A stretch of DNA of 25,599 bases from UBA1259 sp964453915 (GTDB taxonomy: Bacteria; Bacillota; Clostridia; Christensenellales; Borkfalkiaceae): assembly GCA_964453915.1 (NCBI GenBank), contig CAYVPW010000018.1:1-25599 (forward strand), written 5' to 3'. The translations under genes and the position numbers were made by a program. How positions within the stretch are numbered: position 1 is the stretch's first letter; each line of letters opens with the position of its first letter. Of the stretch, positions 14,544 to 22,599 are shown piece by piece. The notes under the pieces are model-generated. The model saw only the letters and a program-made list of their open reading frames with translations, ran no database searches and had not been told where the DNA came from.

Positions 14544-15349
14544 AAAACAAATTTTTTAAAAGGGTAAAAGATTTTTTCGGGGTTTTAATAAAAACCCGAA
14601 TTACAACGGTAGCCGCCGCTTGGGTATATTACTTCTTGCTTGCGCTGGTTCCGCTTGCGTTTTTGCTTATAGCGGCTTTTAACGTTTTCGGCATAGACGT
14701 TTTTGCAGAAATACTTTTAAGGCTTCCGGAAGAGTTTAAAGACGTGGGATATGCAGTTTTACAAACGGCGGAAAACGCATCTAAAACGTTAACCCTTTTT
14801 TTCGTTATCACGGTTATATTTTCCGTTTCTTCTCTGATAGGACAAATGGCAAAAGACGGAGAGTACATTTACGGGATAAAAAGCAGGTATAGAAAAGGTA
14901 TTATGAAGAGAGTATCTTCCGTAGTGGCTTTGGCGGCGCTTTTTTTAACGTTTTTATGCGCAGGGTTGCTGTTTTCTTTCGGGGGAAGAGTTTTTGCCGG
15001 GATTTCATCATTTACAAAAGGCGGAAAATTTTTAATCGTTTTTATTTTTACTTTTGTGGTTTTGTTTTGTTATGCGGTTCTCGTTTTGCTTAACGGGTTT
15101 ATCAGCCCTGTAAAACTGAATTTTTCTTTGCTTTGCACTGGTGGTTTGTTGTCTTTGTTTATATGTTTTGCGGGAACGATCGTCTTTATTTTATACTTAA
15201 GACTGTTTAACGGATACAACGCCTTTTACGGAAGTCTTGCCGGAATAGTCGCCTTTTTGTTGTGGGTGTATATTTTAATGCTCGGCATAGCGGCGGGACC
15301 CGTTTTTTGTATGAGTTTTTATTACGGCGAAAAAAATAAAAAAGAGTAA
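14540..15349 (+). CDS. YihY/BrkB-family inner membrane protein
   Basis: The 269-residue protein has about six hydrophobic segments and the family hallmarks: a basic N-terminus (FFKRVKDFFGVLIK), TTVAAAWVYYFLLALVPLAF, and near the end FNGYNAFYGSLAGIVAFLLWVY. This family (YihY, once called RNase BN in error) has no firm function. I prefer ATG 14540 because the following residues match the family start; an in-frame TTG at 14513 falls within the upstream terminator hairpin. Neither has a visible Shine-Dalgarno and no promoter was picked out, so the start and expression mode are uncertain. Expression might depend on read-through of the terminator. Confidence 0.85.
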   Translation: MQNKFFKRVKDFFGVLIKTRITTVAAAWVYYFLLALVPLAFLLIAAFNVFGIDVFAEILLRLPEEFKDVGYAVLQTAENASKTLTLFFVITVIFSVSSLIGQMAKDGEYIYGIKSRYRKGIMKRVSSVVALAALFLTFLCAGLLFSFGGRVFAGISSFTKGGKFLIVFIFTFVVLFCYAVLVLLNGFISPVKLNFSLLCTGGLLSLFICFAGTIVFILYLRLFNGYNAFYGSLAGIVAFLLWVYILMLGIAAGPVFCMSFYYGEKNKKE

Positions 15350-15452
15350 TGTATGTAAGCGCTATCCGAAAAATTATTGCGCACGTAAAGCATAAAGCCG
15401 TTTCAGTTGAATGTGTGGGGGCAAATTTGCCTTTCAAAAAGTTGTAAGTTGA

Positions 15453-15481
15453 TTGCAAACGCGTTAAATATGTGTTATACT
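15453..15481 (+). promoter_or_regulatory. Sigma-A promoter with extended -10 for the glycan module
   Basis: TTGCAA (15453-15458) and TATACT (15476-15481) are spaced by 17 bases, and TG at 15473-15474 makes an extended -10. It is 34 bases before the ATG at 15515. A 12-bp palindrome, GGCAAATTTGCC, lies about 20 bases upstream of the -35 and might be an operator or a weak terminator remnant. Confidence 0.7.
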
Positions 15482-15514
15482 AAATAAAACTTACGATAAC
15501 TTTTGGAGACAGAA

Positions 15515-16213
15515 ATGGGAGAAGGATTAACCGGCGCTAAAAACGTTGAAAATAGCATTGCTGAAAAAGAAGAATTTTTACCCAAAAAAGGATTTGGATA
15601 CGGATGTTATTTGTTTTTTAAAAGAACGTTCGATATTTTTGCTTCGGGCTTGTTTTTGATAATTTTTTCTTGGCTTATAGGACTATGTTTGTTAATAAAG
15701 TTTTTAGAAGACTTTCATAATCCGGTTTATGTTTCCAAGCGAGTTGGCAAGGATGAAAAAGAGTTTAATTTTTATAAAATAAGGTCGATGAAACCGAATG
15801 CAGAAGAGATAAAACAACAATTAATTGATGCAGGATTAAATGAGGCTGATCCACCGGCGTTTAAAATGAAAAACGATCCTAGAATCACTAAGTTCGGTAA
15901 ATTTTTAAGAAAAACATCGTTAGATGAGTTGCTTCAACTAATAAATGTGTTTAACGGAACAATGAGCATAGTTGGTCCTAGACCGCCGCTTAAAGAGGAA
16001 GTTGAGAAATATACGGATTTAGATAAGAGAAGACTTTTAGTTAAGGGCGGTTTATTATGTACTTGGCAAATACAAAAAAATAGAAATACTGTCAAGTTTG
16101 CCGATTGGGTTAATATGGATGTTGAATACATAAAAAATCAAAGTATAGTATTGGACGCTAAAATAATTTTAAAAGGCATTTTTGTAGTATTATTTGATCA
16201 CAGCGGAGAATAG
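15515..16213 (+). CDS. Priming sugar-phosphate transferase (undecaprenyl-phosphate type, WcaJ/EpsL-like)
   Basis: Members transfer a sugar-1-phosphate from a nucleotide sugar to undecaprenyl phosphate, starting lipid-linked glycan assembly at the membrane. The 232-residue protein has one hydrophobic segment (about 41-62) after KRTFDIFASG, then FYKIRSMKPNAEE, RITKFGKFLRKTSLDELLQL and MSIVGPRPPL, all hallmarks of the catalytic domain. It lacks the extra N-terminal membrane helices of long WcaJ forms, so it is the minimal type. ATG 15515 follows GGAG at 15505-15508; a TTG at 15503 overlaps that ribosome site and is rejected. The sugar used cannot be read from sequence. The glycosyltransferase gene begins five bases later. 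Confidence 0.92.
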   Translation: MGEGLTGAKNVENSIAEKEEFLPKKGFGYGCYLFFKRTFDIFASGLFLIIFSWLIGLCLLIKFLEDFHNPVYVSKRVGKDEKEFNFYKIRSMKPNAEEIKQQLIDAGLNEADPPAFKMKNDPRITKFGKFLRKTSLDELLQLINVFNGTMSIVGPRPPLKEEVEKYTDLDKRRLLVKGGLLCTWQIQKNRNTVKFADWVNMDVEYIKNQSIVLDAKIILKGIFVVLFDHSGE

Positions 16214-16218
16214 TTTTT

Positions 16219-17352
16219 ATGAGAATTTTGCAGATAAGTAAGTATATGTATCCATATACAGGTGGAACAGAGCAGGTGGCAAGAGACGTTATCAATTCGC
16301 TAAAAGAGCACGAACAAAAAGCAATATGCTTTAGTAGTGACAAAATGTCTAAAACCGATAAGGTAGACGGAGTAGAAATTAGGCGTGTGGGATGTCAATG
16401 TAAAATAGCGTCCCAATCTATCGCTTTTGGATATAAAAAAGAACTTGAGTTTATATTACGGGATTTTAAGCCGGAGGTCGTTATATTCCACTATCCGAAT
16501 CCCTTTGTCGCTAGGTATTTATTAAAATTATTAAAGCGTTTTCCTAAATGCAAGTTGGTGCTTTACTGGCACTTGGATATTACGAAACAAAAGTTTTTGA
16601 AACTGTTTTTTAATAAGCAAAACAAAAGACTTCTTCAAAGAGCGGACAAGATTGTGGCTACAAGCCCCAACTACATAGAAGGTAGCAAGTATTTATCCGC
16701 ATATAAGCAAAAGTGCGTTGCAATACCTAATTGCGTTTCGCAAGAAAAAACTATAACTAGTGAAATTGCCAAAACCAGAAGTGAAGAAATTCGCTCTTCC
16801 GCACAGGGAAAAACCATTTGTTTTGCATACGGCAGACACGTTCCTTATAAGGGAATGGAATATTTGGTAAGGGCAAGCAAGCTTTTAAGCGACGAGTTTA
16901 TTGTTTATATTGCAGGTAGCGGACCGTTGACGGATTCCTTAAAAAAACTTGCTTCCGGTGATAAAAAAGTTATATTTTTGGGAAAAATATCTAACGACGA
17001 ACTTATTGCGCATATTCTTTCTTGCGATATATTCTGTTTTCCTTCCATTACTAAAAACGAGGCGTTTGGAATAGCGCTTGCAGAAACTATGAGTTATGCT
17101 AAACCTTGCGTTACGTTTAATATTCCTCAATCCGGCGTTAATTACGTTTCTCTTAACGGAGTGACGGGGATAGAGGTTGAAAACGGAAACGTAAGTGCAT
17201 ATGCGGAGGCGATTGATAAGCTTGCAAAAAATCCCGCATTGAGAGAAGAATACGGTAAAAATGCAATGGAGAGAGAAAGAGAGTTGTTTGCGTTTGAAAA
17301 GTTTAGCAAAAACGTGAACAATCTAATTTCGGAGATAGAGGAAAATAAATGA
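16219..17352 (+). CDS. GT4-family glycosyltransferase (probable mannosyltransferase)
   Basis: The 377-residue protein is a GT-B glycosyltransferase of family 4, acting in the cytosol or at the membrane face. The N-terminal acceptor domain begins MRILQISKYMYPYTGGTEQV with the glycine loop. The C-terminal donor domain has FAYGRHVPYKGMEYLVRA, YIAGSGPL and the EX7E motif in KNEAFGIALAE. Family 4 includes many GDP-mannose-dependent enzymes, and three downstream genes make GDP-mannose, so mannose is the likely donor sugar; this is inference. ATG 16219 follows GGAG (16205-16208). It overlaps the guanylyltransferase gene by ATGA (17349-17352), so the genes are translationally coupled. Confidence 0.9.
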   Translation: MRILQISKYMYPYTGGTEQVARDVINSLKEHEQKAICFSSDKMSKTDKVDGVEIRRVGCQCKIASQSIAFGYKKELEFILRDFKPEVVIFHYPNPFVARYLLKLLKRFPKCKLVLYWHLDITKQKFLKLFFNKQNKRLLQRADKIVATSPNYIEGSKYLSAYKQKCVAIPNCVSQEKTITSEIAKTRSEEIRSSAQGKTICFAYGRHVPYKGMEYLVRASKLLSDEFIVYIAGSGPLTDSLKKLASGDKKVIFLGKISNDELIAHILSCDIFCFPSITKNEAFGIALAETMSYAKPCVTFNIPQSGVNYVSLNGVTGIEVENGNVSAYAEAIDKLAKNPALREEYGKNAMERERELFAFEKFSKNVNNLISEIEENK

Positions 17353-18413
17353 ACGTTTTCGGTGTAATTATGGCTGGCGGCGGCGGAACAAGGTTTTGGC
17401 CGCTTTCCAGAAACGAATATCCTAAACAATTACTAAATTTAACCGGAAAAGACGCAATGGTAAACGAGACGGCAAACAGGCTTTCTCTCGTGTGTGAGCG
17501 CAATAACCTTTACGTTGTCACAAATATTTCTCAGGCTAAAAAGATAAGAGAAATATCAAAGGATATAATTATTTCTAAAAACGTGATAGAAGAGCCTGCG
17601 GCTAGAAATACCGCGGCTTGTATAGGTTATGCGGCGGTAAGAATAATAAAAGAGCACGGAGACGGGGTTATGATTGTTTCCCCGTCAGATGCGTTTATAA
17701 AAGACGAAAAGACGTATGCTGAAATATTAAGCACGGCGGTAAAAGCGGCACAAGAAAGCGATAATTTGATTACCGTTGGTATTACGCCTACTTTTCCGGC
17801 AACCGGCTACGGATATATTCAGTTTGAAAGATCGAATAAAAAAATAAAAAACGTAAAGCGTTTTGTGGAAAAGCCGGATATAGAAAAGGCAAAAGAGTAT
17901 TTAGGTAGTGGAGAGTATGTTTGGAATAGTGGCGTATTCGTTTGGAAAGCATCCGTGATAATGGAAAAGTTTAAAACCCTGCTTCCGGACGTTTATTCCG
18001 ACTTAATCGAAATAAAAAATGCGATAGGCACGGATAAAGAAAAAGAAACGGTGGAAAGGATTTATCCTTCTATCCGCTCTATATCCGTAGATTACGGCAT
18101 TATGGAAAAATCTCAAAATATTTGCGTTATTCTCGGAGAGTTCGGTTGGAACGACGTTGGTAGTTGGGATATGATGGGCGTTTTGAAAGAGAAAGATAAA
18201 AACGGCAACGTTTTATGCGGAGATACCGTTTGCGTGGATACGAAAAACTGCGTTGTGTATTCAAAAAAACGCTTAGTTGCTACGGTCGGTATAGAAAATT
18301 TAGTCGTGGTGGAAACGGAAGACGCAATTATGGTTTGCCCTGTTGACAAGGCGCAAGAAGTAAAGAAAATAGTAGACGAATTGAAAAACACCGGCAGAAA
18401 GGAATTGCTGTGA
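17349..18413 (+). CDS. manC: Mannose-1-phosphate guanylyltransferase
   Basis: This enzyme forms GDP-mannose from GTP and mannose-1-phosphate. The 354-residue protein has an intact nucleotidyltransferase domain: MAGGGGTRFWPLSRNEYPKQ (8-27), EEPAARNTAA, SPSDAFI with the metal-binding Asp, GYGYIQF (153-159), the sugar-phosphate-binding FVEKPD (172-177), WNSGVF (192-197) and GWNDVGSW. A short C-terminal region follows, without the cupin isomerase domain of long ManC proteins. Isomerisation is instead encoded by the last gene of the module. It overlaps the glycosyltransferase upstream by four bases and abuts the mutase downstream. Confidence 0.95.
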   Translation: MNVFGVIMAGGGGTRFWPLSRNEYPKQLLNLTGKDAMVNETANRLSLVCERNNLYVVTNISQAKKIREISKDIIISKNVIEEPAARNTAACIGYAAVRIIKEHGDGVMIVSPSDAFIKDEKTYAEILSTAVKAAQESDNLITVGITPTFPATGYGYIQFERSNKKIKNVKRFVEKPDIEKAKEYLGSGEYVWNSGVFVWKASVIMEKFKTLLPDVYSDLIEIKNAIGTDKEKETVERIYPSIRSISVDYGIMEKSQNICVILGEFGWNDVGSWDMMGVLKEKDKNGNVLCGDTVCVDTKNCVVYSKKRLVATVGIENLVVVETEDAIMVCPVDKAQEVKKIVDELKNTGRKELL

Positions 18414-20176
18414 TGAATTATAGGTTAGAGTATGAAAAGTGGCTTTCGTCAGATTGTTTTGACGACGAAACCAAAAGAGAACTTTTAGAGTTGAAAGACG
18501 AAAAAGAAATAGAAGACAGATTTTATAAACAACTTTCTTTCGGAACGGGTGGTTTGAGAGGCGTGATAGGTGCCGGCACTAACAGAATGAACGTTTACAC
18601 CGTTGGAAAGGCTTCTCAAGGACTTGCGGAGTTTGTAAAAGATCAAAATGCAAACGGAAGCGTGGTCATTGCATACGACAGCAGAAGAATGTCTCCGGAG
18701 TTTGCGTTGAGAGCAGCACTTATATTTTGCGCAAACGGATTAAAAGCGTATTTGTTTGAAAGTTTGCGTCCTACGCCAGAATTGTCTTTTGCGGTAAGAT
18801 ATCTAAACGCTACCGCTGGCGTAGTTATAACGGCTAGTCATAATCCGCCGGAATATAACGGCTATAAAGTGTACTGGTCTGATGGCGGGCAAATAGTTCC
18901 TCCTTACGATAGGCTTATAATTGACAAAGTAAACTCGGTAGAAAATTACGAAGATATTAAGGTTATTTCTAAAAGCGATGCCGAAAATTCCGGATTGTTG
19001 AAAGTGATAGGTAAAGAAATAGACGATGCTTTTACTTTAGAGATAAAAAAGCTTACGCTAAATCCCGAAATAATAAAAGAGCAGGCAAATAATCTTAAAA
19101 TAGTATATACCCCGCTTCACGGTGCGGGAAACATACCCGTAAGAAGTATTTTAAGCGAACTCGGTTTTGAAAAAGTTTGGGTTGTTCCGGAGCAGGAACT
19201 GCCGGACGGAGAGTTTACAACGCTAAAATATCCTAATCCGGAAGATCCCGCTGCATTTACTTACGCATTAAACTTGGCAAAAAAAGTGGGTGCGGATATA
19301 GTTCTTGCCACCGATCCCGATGCGGATAGGCTTGGTATTTACGCTTTAGATACGGTTAGCGGAGAATATAGACCGTTTACGGGGAATATGAGCGGACTTT
19401 TGATTTGCGAATATATTCTTTCTCAAAAAAAAGAGAAGGGGCTTCTTCCAAAAAATACTAAAAACGGTGCTATTGTAACTACGGTTGTGTCCTCTAAAAT
19501 GGCGTTTGACATAGGTAAGGAATACGGGCTTACCGTAAAAGAGGTTTTAACCGGATTTAAGTACATAGGCGAGCAGATTAAGTTATTTGAAGAAGCGGTA
19601 GCTAAAAACGGCGGAAAGTTGTCTTTTGAAAAAGGCGCTTACGAATATTTGTTCGGATACGAAGAAAGCTACGGCTGTTTGATAGGCACGCACGCAAGGG
19701 ATAAAGATGCGGTGTCCGCCGTGGTTGCACTGTGCGAAGCGGCTGCCTATTATAAATCCAAAGGCATTACCTTATGCGAACAAATGCAAAATATTTACCG
19801 TAAGTACGGTTTTTATAAAGAAACGCTTTACACCGCAACGATAAAAGGTGCGGACGGTGCTAAAAAAATAGAAAAGATAATAAACGGGCTTAGACATAAC
19901 CCGCCCGAACAAATAGGTGAGTTTAAGGTGGTTTCTCTATCAGATTTTTTAACGGGAGAGAAAACTAATATCGTTGACGGGGAAAAGAGCCGAATTTCGC
20001 TTCCGGTAAGCAACGTTTTGTATTTTGAGTTGGAAAACTCTTGTTGGTGTTGCGTTCGCCCGTCCGGAACTGAACCTAAAATCAAATTCTACTTCGGCGT
20101 AAAAGACGTAAACGAGAAAAACGCCGAGATAAAGTTAGAAAAATTAAAGGAAGAATTACTAAAAATTTCCGAATAG
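18413..20176 (+). CDS. Phosphohexomutase (phosphoglucomutase/phosphomannomutase, PgcA-like)
   Basis: This alpha-D-phosphohexomutase should interconvert 6- and 1-phosphates of glucose or mannose. The 587-residue protein has all four active-site elements: TASHNPPEYNGYK with the phosphorylated Ser, the metal loop DPDADRLG, the sugar-specificity loop GYEESYG and the phosphate-binding RPSGTEPKIKFY. Length is like Bacillus PgcA (about 580) rather than the roughly 450-residue ManB type. Context, between ManC and a mannose-6-phosphate isomerase, argues it makes mannose-1-phosphate, though use of glucose is equally possible. The start is ATG 18413 or GTG 18410; AAGGA at 18399-18403 suits both. Confidence 0.92.
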   Translation: MNYRLEYEKWLSSDCFDDETKRELLELKDEKEIEDRFYKQLSFGTGGLRGVIGAGTNRMNVYTVGKASQGLAEFVKDQNANGSVVIAYDSRRMSPEFALRAALIFCANGLKAYLFESLRPTPELSFAVRYLNATAGVVITASHNPPEYNGYKVYWSDGGQIVPPYDRLIIDKVNSVENYEDIKVISKSDAENSGLLKVIGKEIDDAFTLEIKKLTLNPEIIKEQANNLKIVYTPLHGAGNIPVRSILSELGFEKVWVVPEQELPDGEFTTLKYPNPEDPAAFTYALNLAKKVGADIVLATDPDADRLGIYALDTVSGEYRPFTGNMSGLLICEYILSQKKEKGLLPKNTKNGAIVTTVVSSKMAFDIGKEYGLTVKEVLTGFKYIGEQIKLFEEAVAKNGGKLSFEKGAYEYLFGYEESYGCLIGTHARDKDAVSAVVALCEAAAYYKSKGITLCEQMQNIYRKYGFYKETLYTATIKGADGAKKIEKIINGLRHNPPEQIGEFKVVSLSDFLTGEKTNIVDGEKSRISLPVSNVLYFELENSCWCCVRPSGTEPKIKFYFGVKDVNEKNAEIKLEKLKEELLKISE

Positions 20177-20203
20177 GAAATAAGAAAGGATAGTTTTTTA
20201 GAG

Positions 20204-22450
20204 ATGAAATGTATAGTGCTTGCAGGGGGTAGCGGGGATAGACTTTGGCCGTTATCGAGAAAAAATTTTCCCAAGCAGTTTATGGAAATAAGAAAGGGAC
20301 GTTCTATGTTCCAAGAAGCCATACTCCGCAATATGCTCTTTTGCGACGAATTTATTATTGTCACGAATAAAAAGTACGAAAATATAGCCAGAGGACAGTT
20401 GCAGTCTTTTCAGGGGCTTAATTATATTTTGTATCTTGAAAATAAGCCGATGAAAACAGCGCCTTCTGTAATTATTTCGGCGCTTTACGCTCAACCGGAA
20501 GAAGAACTTTTAATAGTTGCCACGGACCATATTATAGAAGGGGAATATACGCACAGTATCTTAAAAGCAAAAAATGTTATAAAGGCGAACAAGATAGCAA
20601 CTATAGGAGTGCGTCCGCACGATGCAAGCGAAGCGTATCACTATTTAGAAGTAAAGGGAAACAAGGTAAGATTTACCGACTACCTTACTAAAAACGGTTA
20701 TTATGACTGTGGAATTTATGCGGGCAAAGCGTCTGTTATACTTGAATATTGCGACAGAGCGTTTGTAGAGCGTTGCCGAAACATAGGCTTAGAAAACAAC
20801 GTTTTTGAAGACCACAACGACGACAGTATTTGTTTGGGGCTTGATAAGGTATTAAACAGCAAGGGATTAGAGCTTGTAGAGGCTTATTTTAACTGGACGA
20901 GAATTACGGATATATCTTCTTATTGTCAATATATAGGCAGAACGGGGATAAGCAACGTTAACACCATAGAATCGGACAATAAAAACGTTGAAATAATAAA
21001 TAAAGCCACGGAACAACTTATAGTTGCAAACGGACTTAGAGACGTGCTTATAGCAAACACGAGAGATGCCGTTTATATCACGCAAATAAACAGAGAGGGT
21101 AATATAAGGGAACTCTCTAAAAAATACTACGAAAATAAAAGTCACTATTTTGACGAGTCGCCTATTCTTTACGAAAAATGGGGTATTACGGAACTAATAA
21201 ACAGAACCTCCGCTTGCGAGATAAATAGAATTACGGTTTTTCCCGACAGGTCTTTCAGTGACATTGCGGAAGACGGTTTTGCGGTTAATTATTTCGTTGC
21301 GGACGGTGAAGCGAGAGTTTCTACCGATTCTTTAGACAGAAAGAGATTTGCAAAAGATTCTAGCGTGTTGTTTAAGAGCTTTACCGAATATACCATATCA
21401 AACGAAGGTAAAAAAGACCTTGTTATGATTCAAACTAAAAATGCGGAAACTACTAAAGACGGGAAAAAGAAAAAGCCCGCAACTAAAGAAAGTTTGGTTA
21501 AATTAAAGCCGGTGTTTAAAAATTCACTTTGGGGCGGAACTAAGATAAGAGATTATCTAAAAAAATCCGTCGGTGATATGGAGTACGTGTCCGAAAGCTG
21601 GGAACTATCCGCACACCCCGCGGGGCAATCCGTGGTTGCAACGGGCAAGTATAAAGGGCTTAGATTTAGCGATTATGTTATGGCGATAGGTAAGGACCAA
21701 CTTGGGTGGAAAACTCAAGGATACGAAAGGTTCCCGCTTATGATAAAGTTTATAGACGCAAAGCAAAGCTTGTCTATTCAGGTTCACCCGAGTGAAGATT
21801 ATGCCTTTCCTAAAGAGGGCGATTACGGCAAAAACGAGATGTGGTATATAATGAATGCCGAACCGGGAGCGTTTATTTACATAGGTTTTAATAAAGACGT
21901 AACGCCTGACGAAATTAAAAACAGAATTCGTAAAAACACTTTGGTGGAAGTGCTCAATAAAGTTTCGGTCAAAAAAGGCGAAGCGTATTTTTTAAGAGCG
22001 GGCACGGTACACGCCATAGGTGCAGGTTGTCTTATTTGTGAAATTCAACAGTCTTCTAACGTGACTTATAGATTATACGATTACGGTAGAAAAGATAAAA
22101 ACGGCAAATTGAGAGAATTGCAGGTAGATAAAGCGCTAGATGTTATCAATTATAAGAAAGAAAAAGAAATTTTCCGTTCTTTTGCCGCTAGCAAGTTGCA
22201 AGAAGGCTACGTTGAAAAATTGATAGGTGAGTGTAAGTATTTTAGTGTAAAAAAATACGAGGTGAACGGCACGCTTAAACTTCTTCCCAGTGAGTCTACT
22301 TTCCAAGCGATAGTTATTATAGAAGGAAAGTGTAAAATAGGAAACGGCACGCTTACTTACCCCACAGAAATGGGGGAAACGTGGTTTTGCGGCAGTTGGG
22401 ACACCATAGAACTGAACGGAAAATGTTCTATTTTGGTCGCTAACGTTTAA
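20204..22450 (+). CDS. Degenerate mannose-1-phosphate guanylyltransferase-like domain fused to class I mannose-6-phosphate isomerase
   Basis: The protein has 748 residues in two parts. Residues 1-410 follow the plan of long ManC (GMP-PMI) proteins: AGGSGDRLWPLSRKNFPKQF (7-26) is intact, but GYGYI is AYHYL, the FVEKP motif is absent (RFTDYLTK, 156-163), WNSG is YDCG (167-170), and the cupin-like part (340-410) lacks the His-rich metal motif. A linker rich in Lys (about 411-432) leads to a class I isomerase domain with LKPVFKNSLWGG and zinc ligands Gln526 and His528 (QVHP), Glu545 (NEMWY) and His603 (GTVHAIGAG). The isomerase half should convert fructose-6-phosphate to mannose-6-phosphate. The first half may be non-catalytic or regulatory. 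Last gene of the module. Confidence 0.88.
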   Translation: MKCIVLAGGSGDRLWPLSRKNFPKQFMEIRKGRSMFQEAILRNMLFCDEFIIVTNKKYENIARGQLQSFQGLNYILYLENKPMKTAPSVIISALYAQPEEELLIVATDHIIEGEYTHSILKAKNVIKANKIATIGVRPHDASEAYHYLEVKGNKVRFTDYLTKNGYYDCGIYAGKASVILEYCDRAFVERCRNIGLENNVFEDHNDDSICLGLDKVLNSKGLELVEAYFNWTRITDISSYCQYIGRTGISNVNTIESDNKNVEIINKATEQLIVANGLRDVLIANTRDAVYITQINREGNIRELSKKYYENKSHYFDESPILYEKWGITELINRTSACEINRITVFPDRSFSDIAEDGFAVNYFVADGEARVSTDSLDRKRFAKDSSVLFKSFTEYTISNEGKKDLVMIQTKNAETTKDGKKKKPATKESLVKLKPVFKNSLWGGTKIRDYLKKSVGDMEYVSESWELSAHPAGQSVVATGKYKGLRFSDYVMAIGKDQLGWKTQGYERFPLMIKFIDAKQSLSIQVHPSEDYAFPKEGDYGKNEMWYIMNAEPGAFIYIGFNKDVTPDEIKNRIRKNTLVEVLNKVSVKKGEAYFLRAGTVHAIGAGCLICEIQQSSNVTYRLYDYGRKDKNGKLRELQVDKALDVINYKKEKEIFRSFAASKLQEGYVEKLIGECKYFSVKKYEVNGTLKLLPSESTFQAIVIIEGKCKIGNGTLTYPTEMGETWFCGSWDTIELNGKCSILVANV

Positions 22451-22463
22451 CTGTATAAAAAAG

Positions 22464-22495
22464 GAGTCTTTTACGGTATGGTAGAAGACTCTTTT
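22464..22495 (+). terminator. Terminator of the glycan module
   Basis: GAGTCTTTTAC (22464-22474) pairs with GTAGAAGACTC (22481-22491), 11 bp with one G-U pair, six-base loop, followed by TTTT (22492-22495). It starts 13 bases after the last stop codon. Confidence 0.85.
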
Positions 22496-22535
22496 AATAT
22501 TGTTTGCGTGTTAATAAACGAAAAGGGGAAAAAGT

Positions 22536-22572
22536 AAAAGCGAGTAGCTTTTTATAAAGCCGCTCGCTTTTT
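22536..22572 (-). terminator. Bidirectional terminator between the glycan module and groEL
   Basis: AAAAGCGAG (22536-22544) pairs with CTCGCTTTT (22563-22571), and the loop holds a second stem, GCTTT (22547-22551) with AAAGC (22556-22560). A-rich sequence on the left and T-rich on the right make it work from either strand. On the minus strand it lies about 28 bases past the groEL stop, its likely main use. Confidence 0.8.
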
Positions 22573-22599
22573 ATATTTTTTTGGAGATGGTTTGTATGC

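Noticed and set aside
15350..15452. GGCAAATTTGCC palindrome as a terminator of the YihY gene
   Set aside because: The stem is short and followed only by CTTTC then A's, so no real U-tract; kept only as a possible operator.
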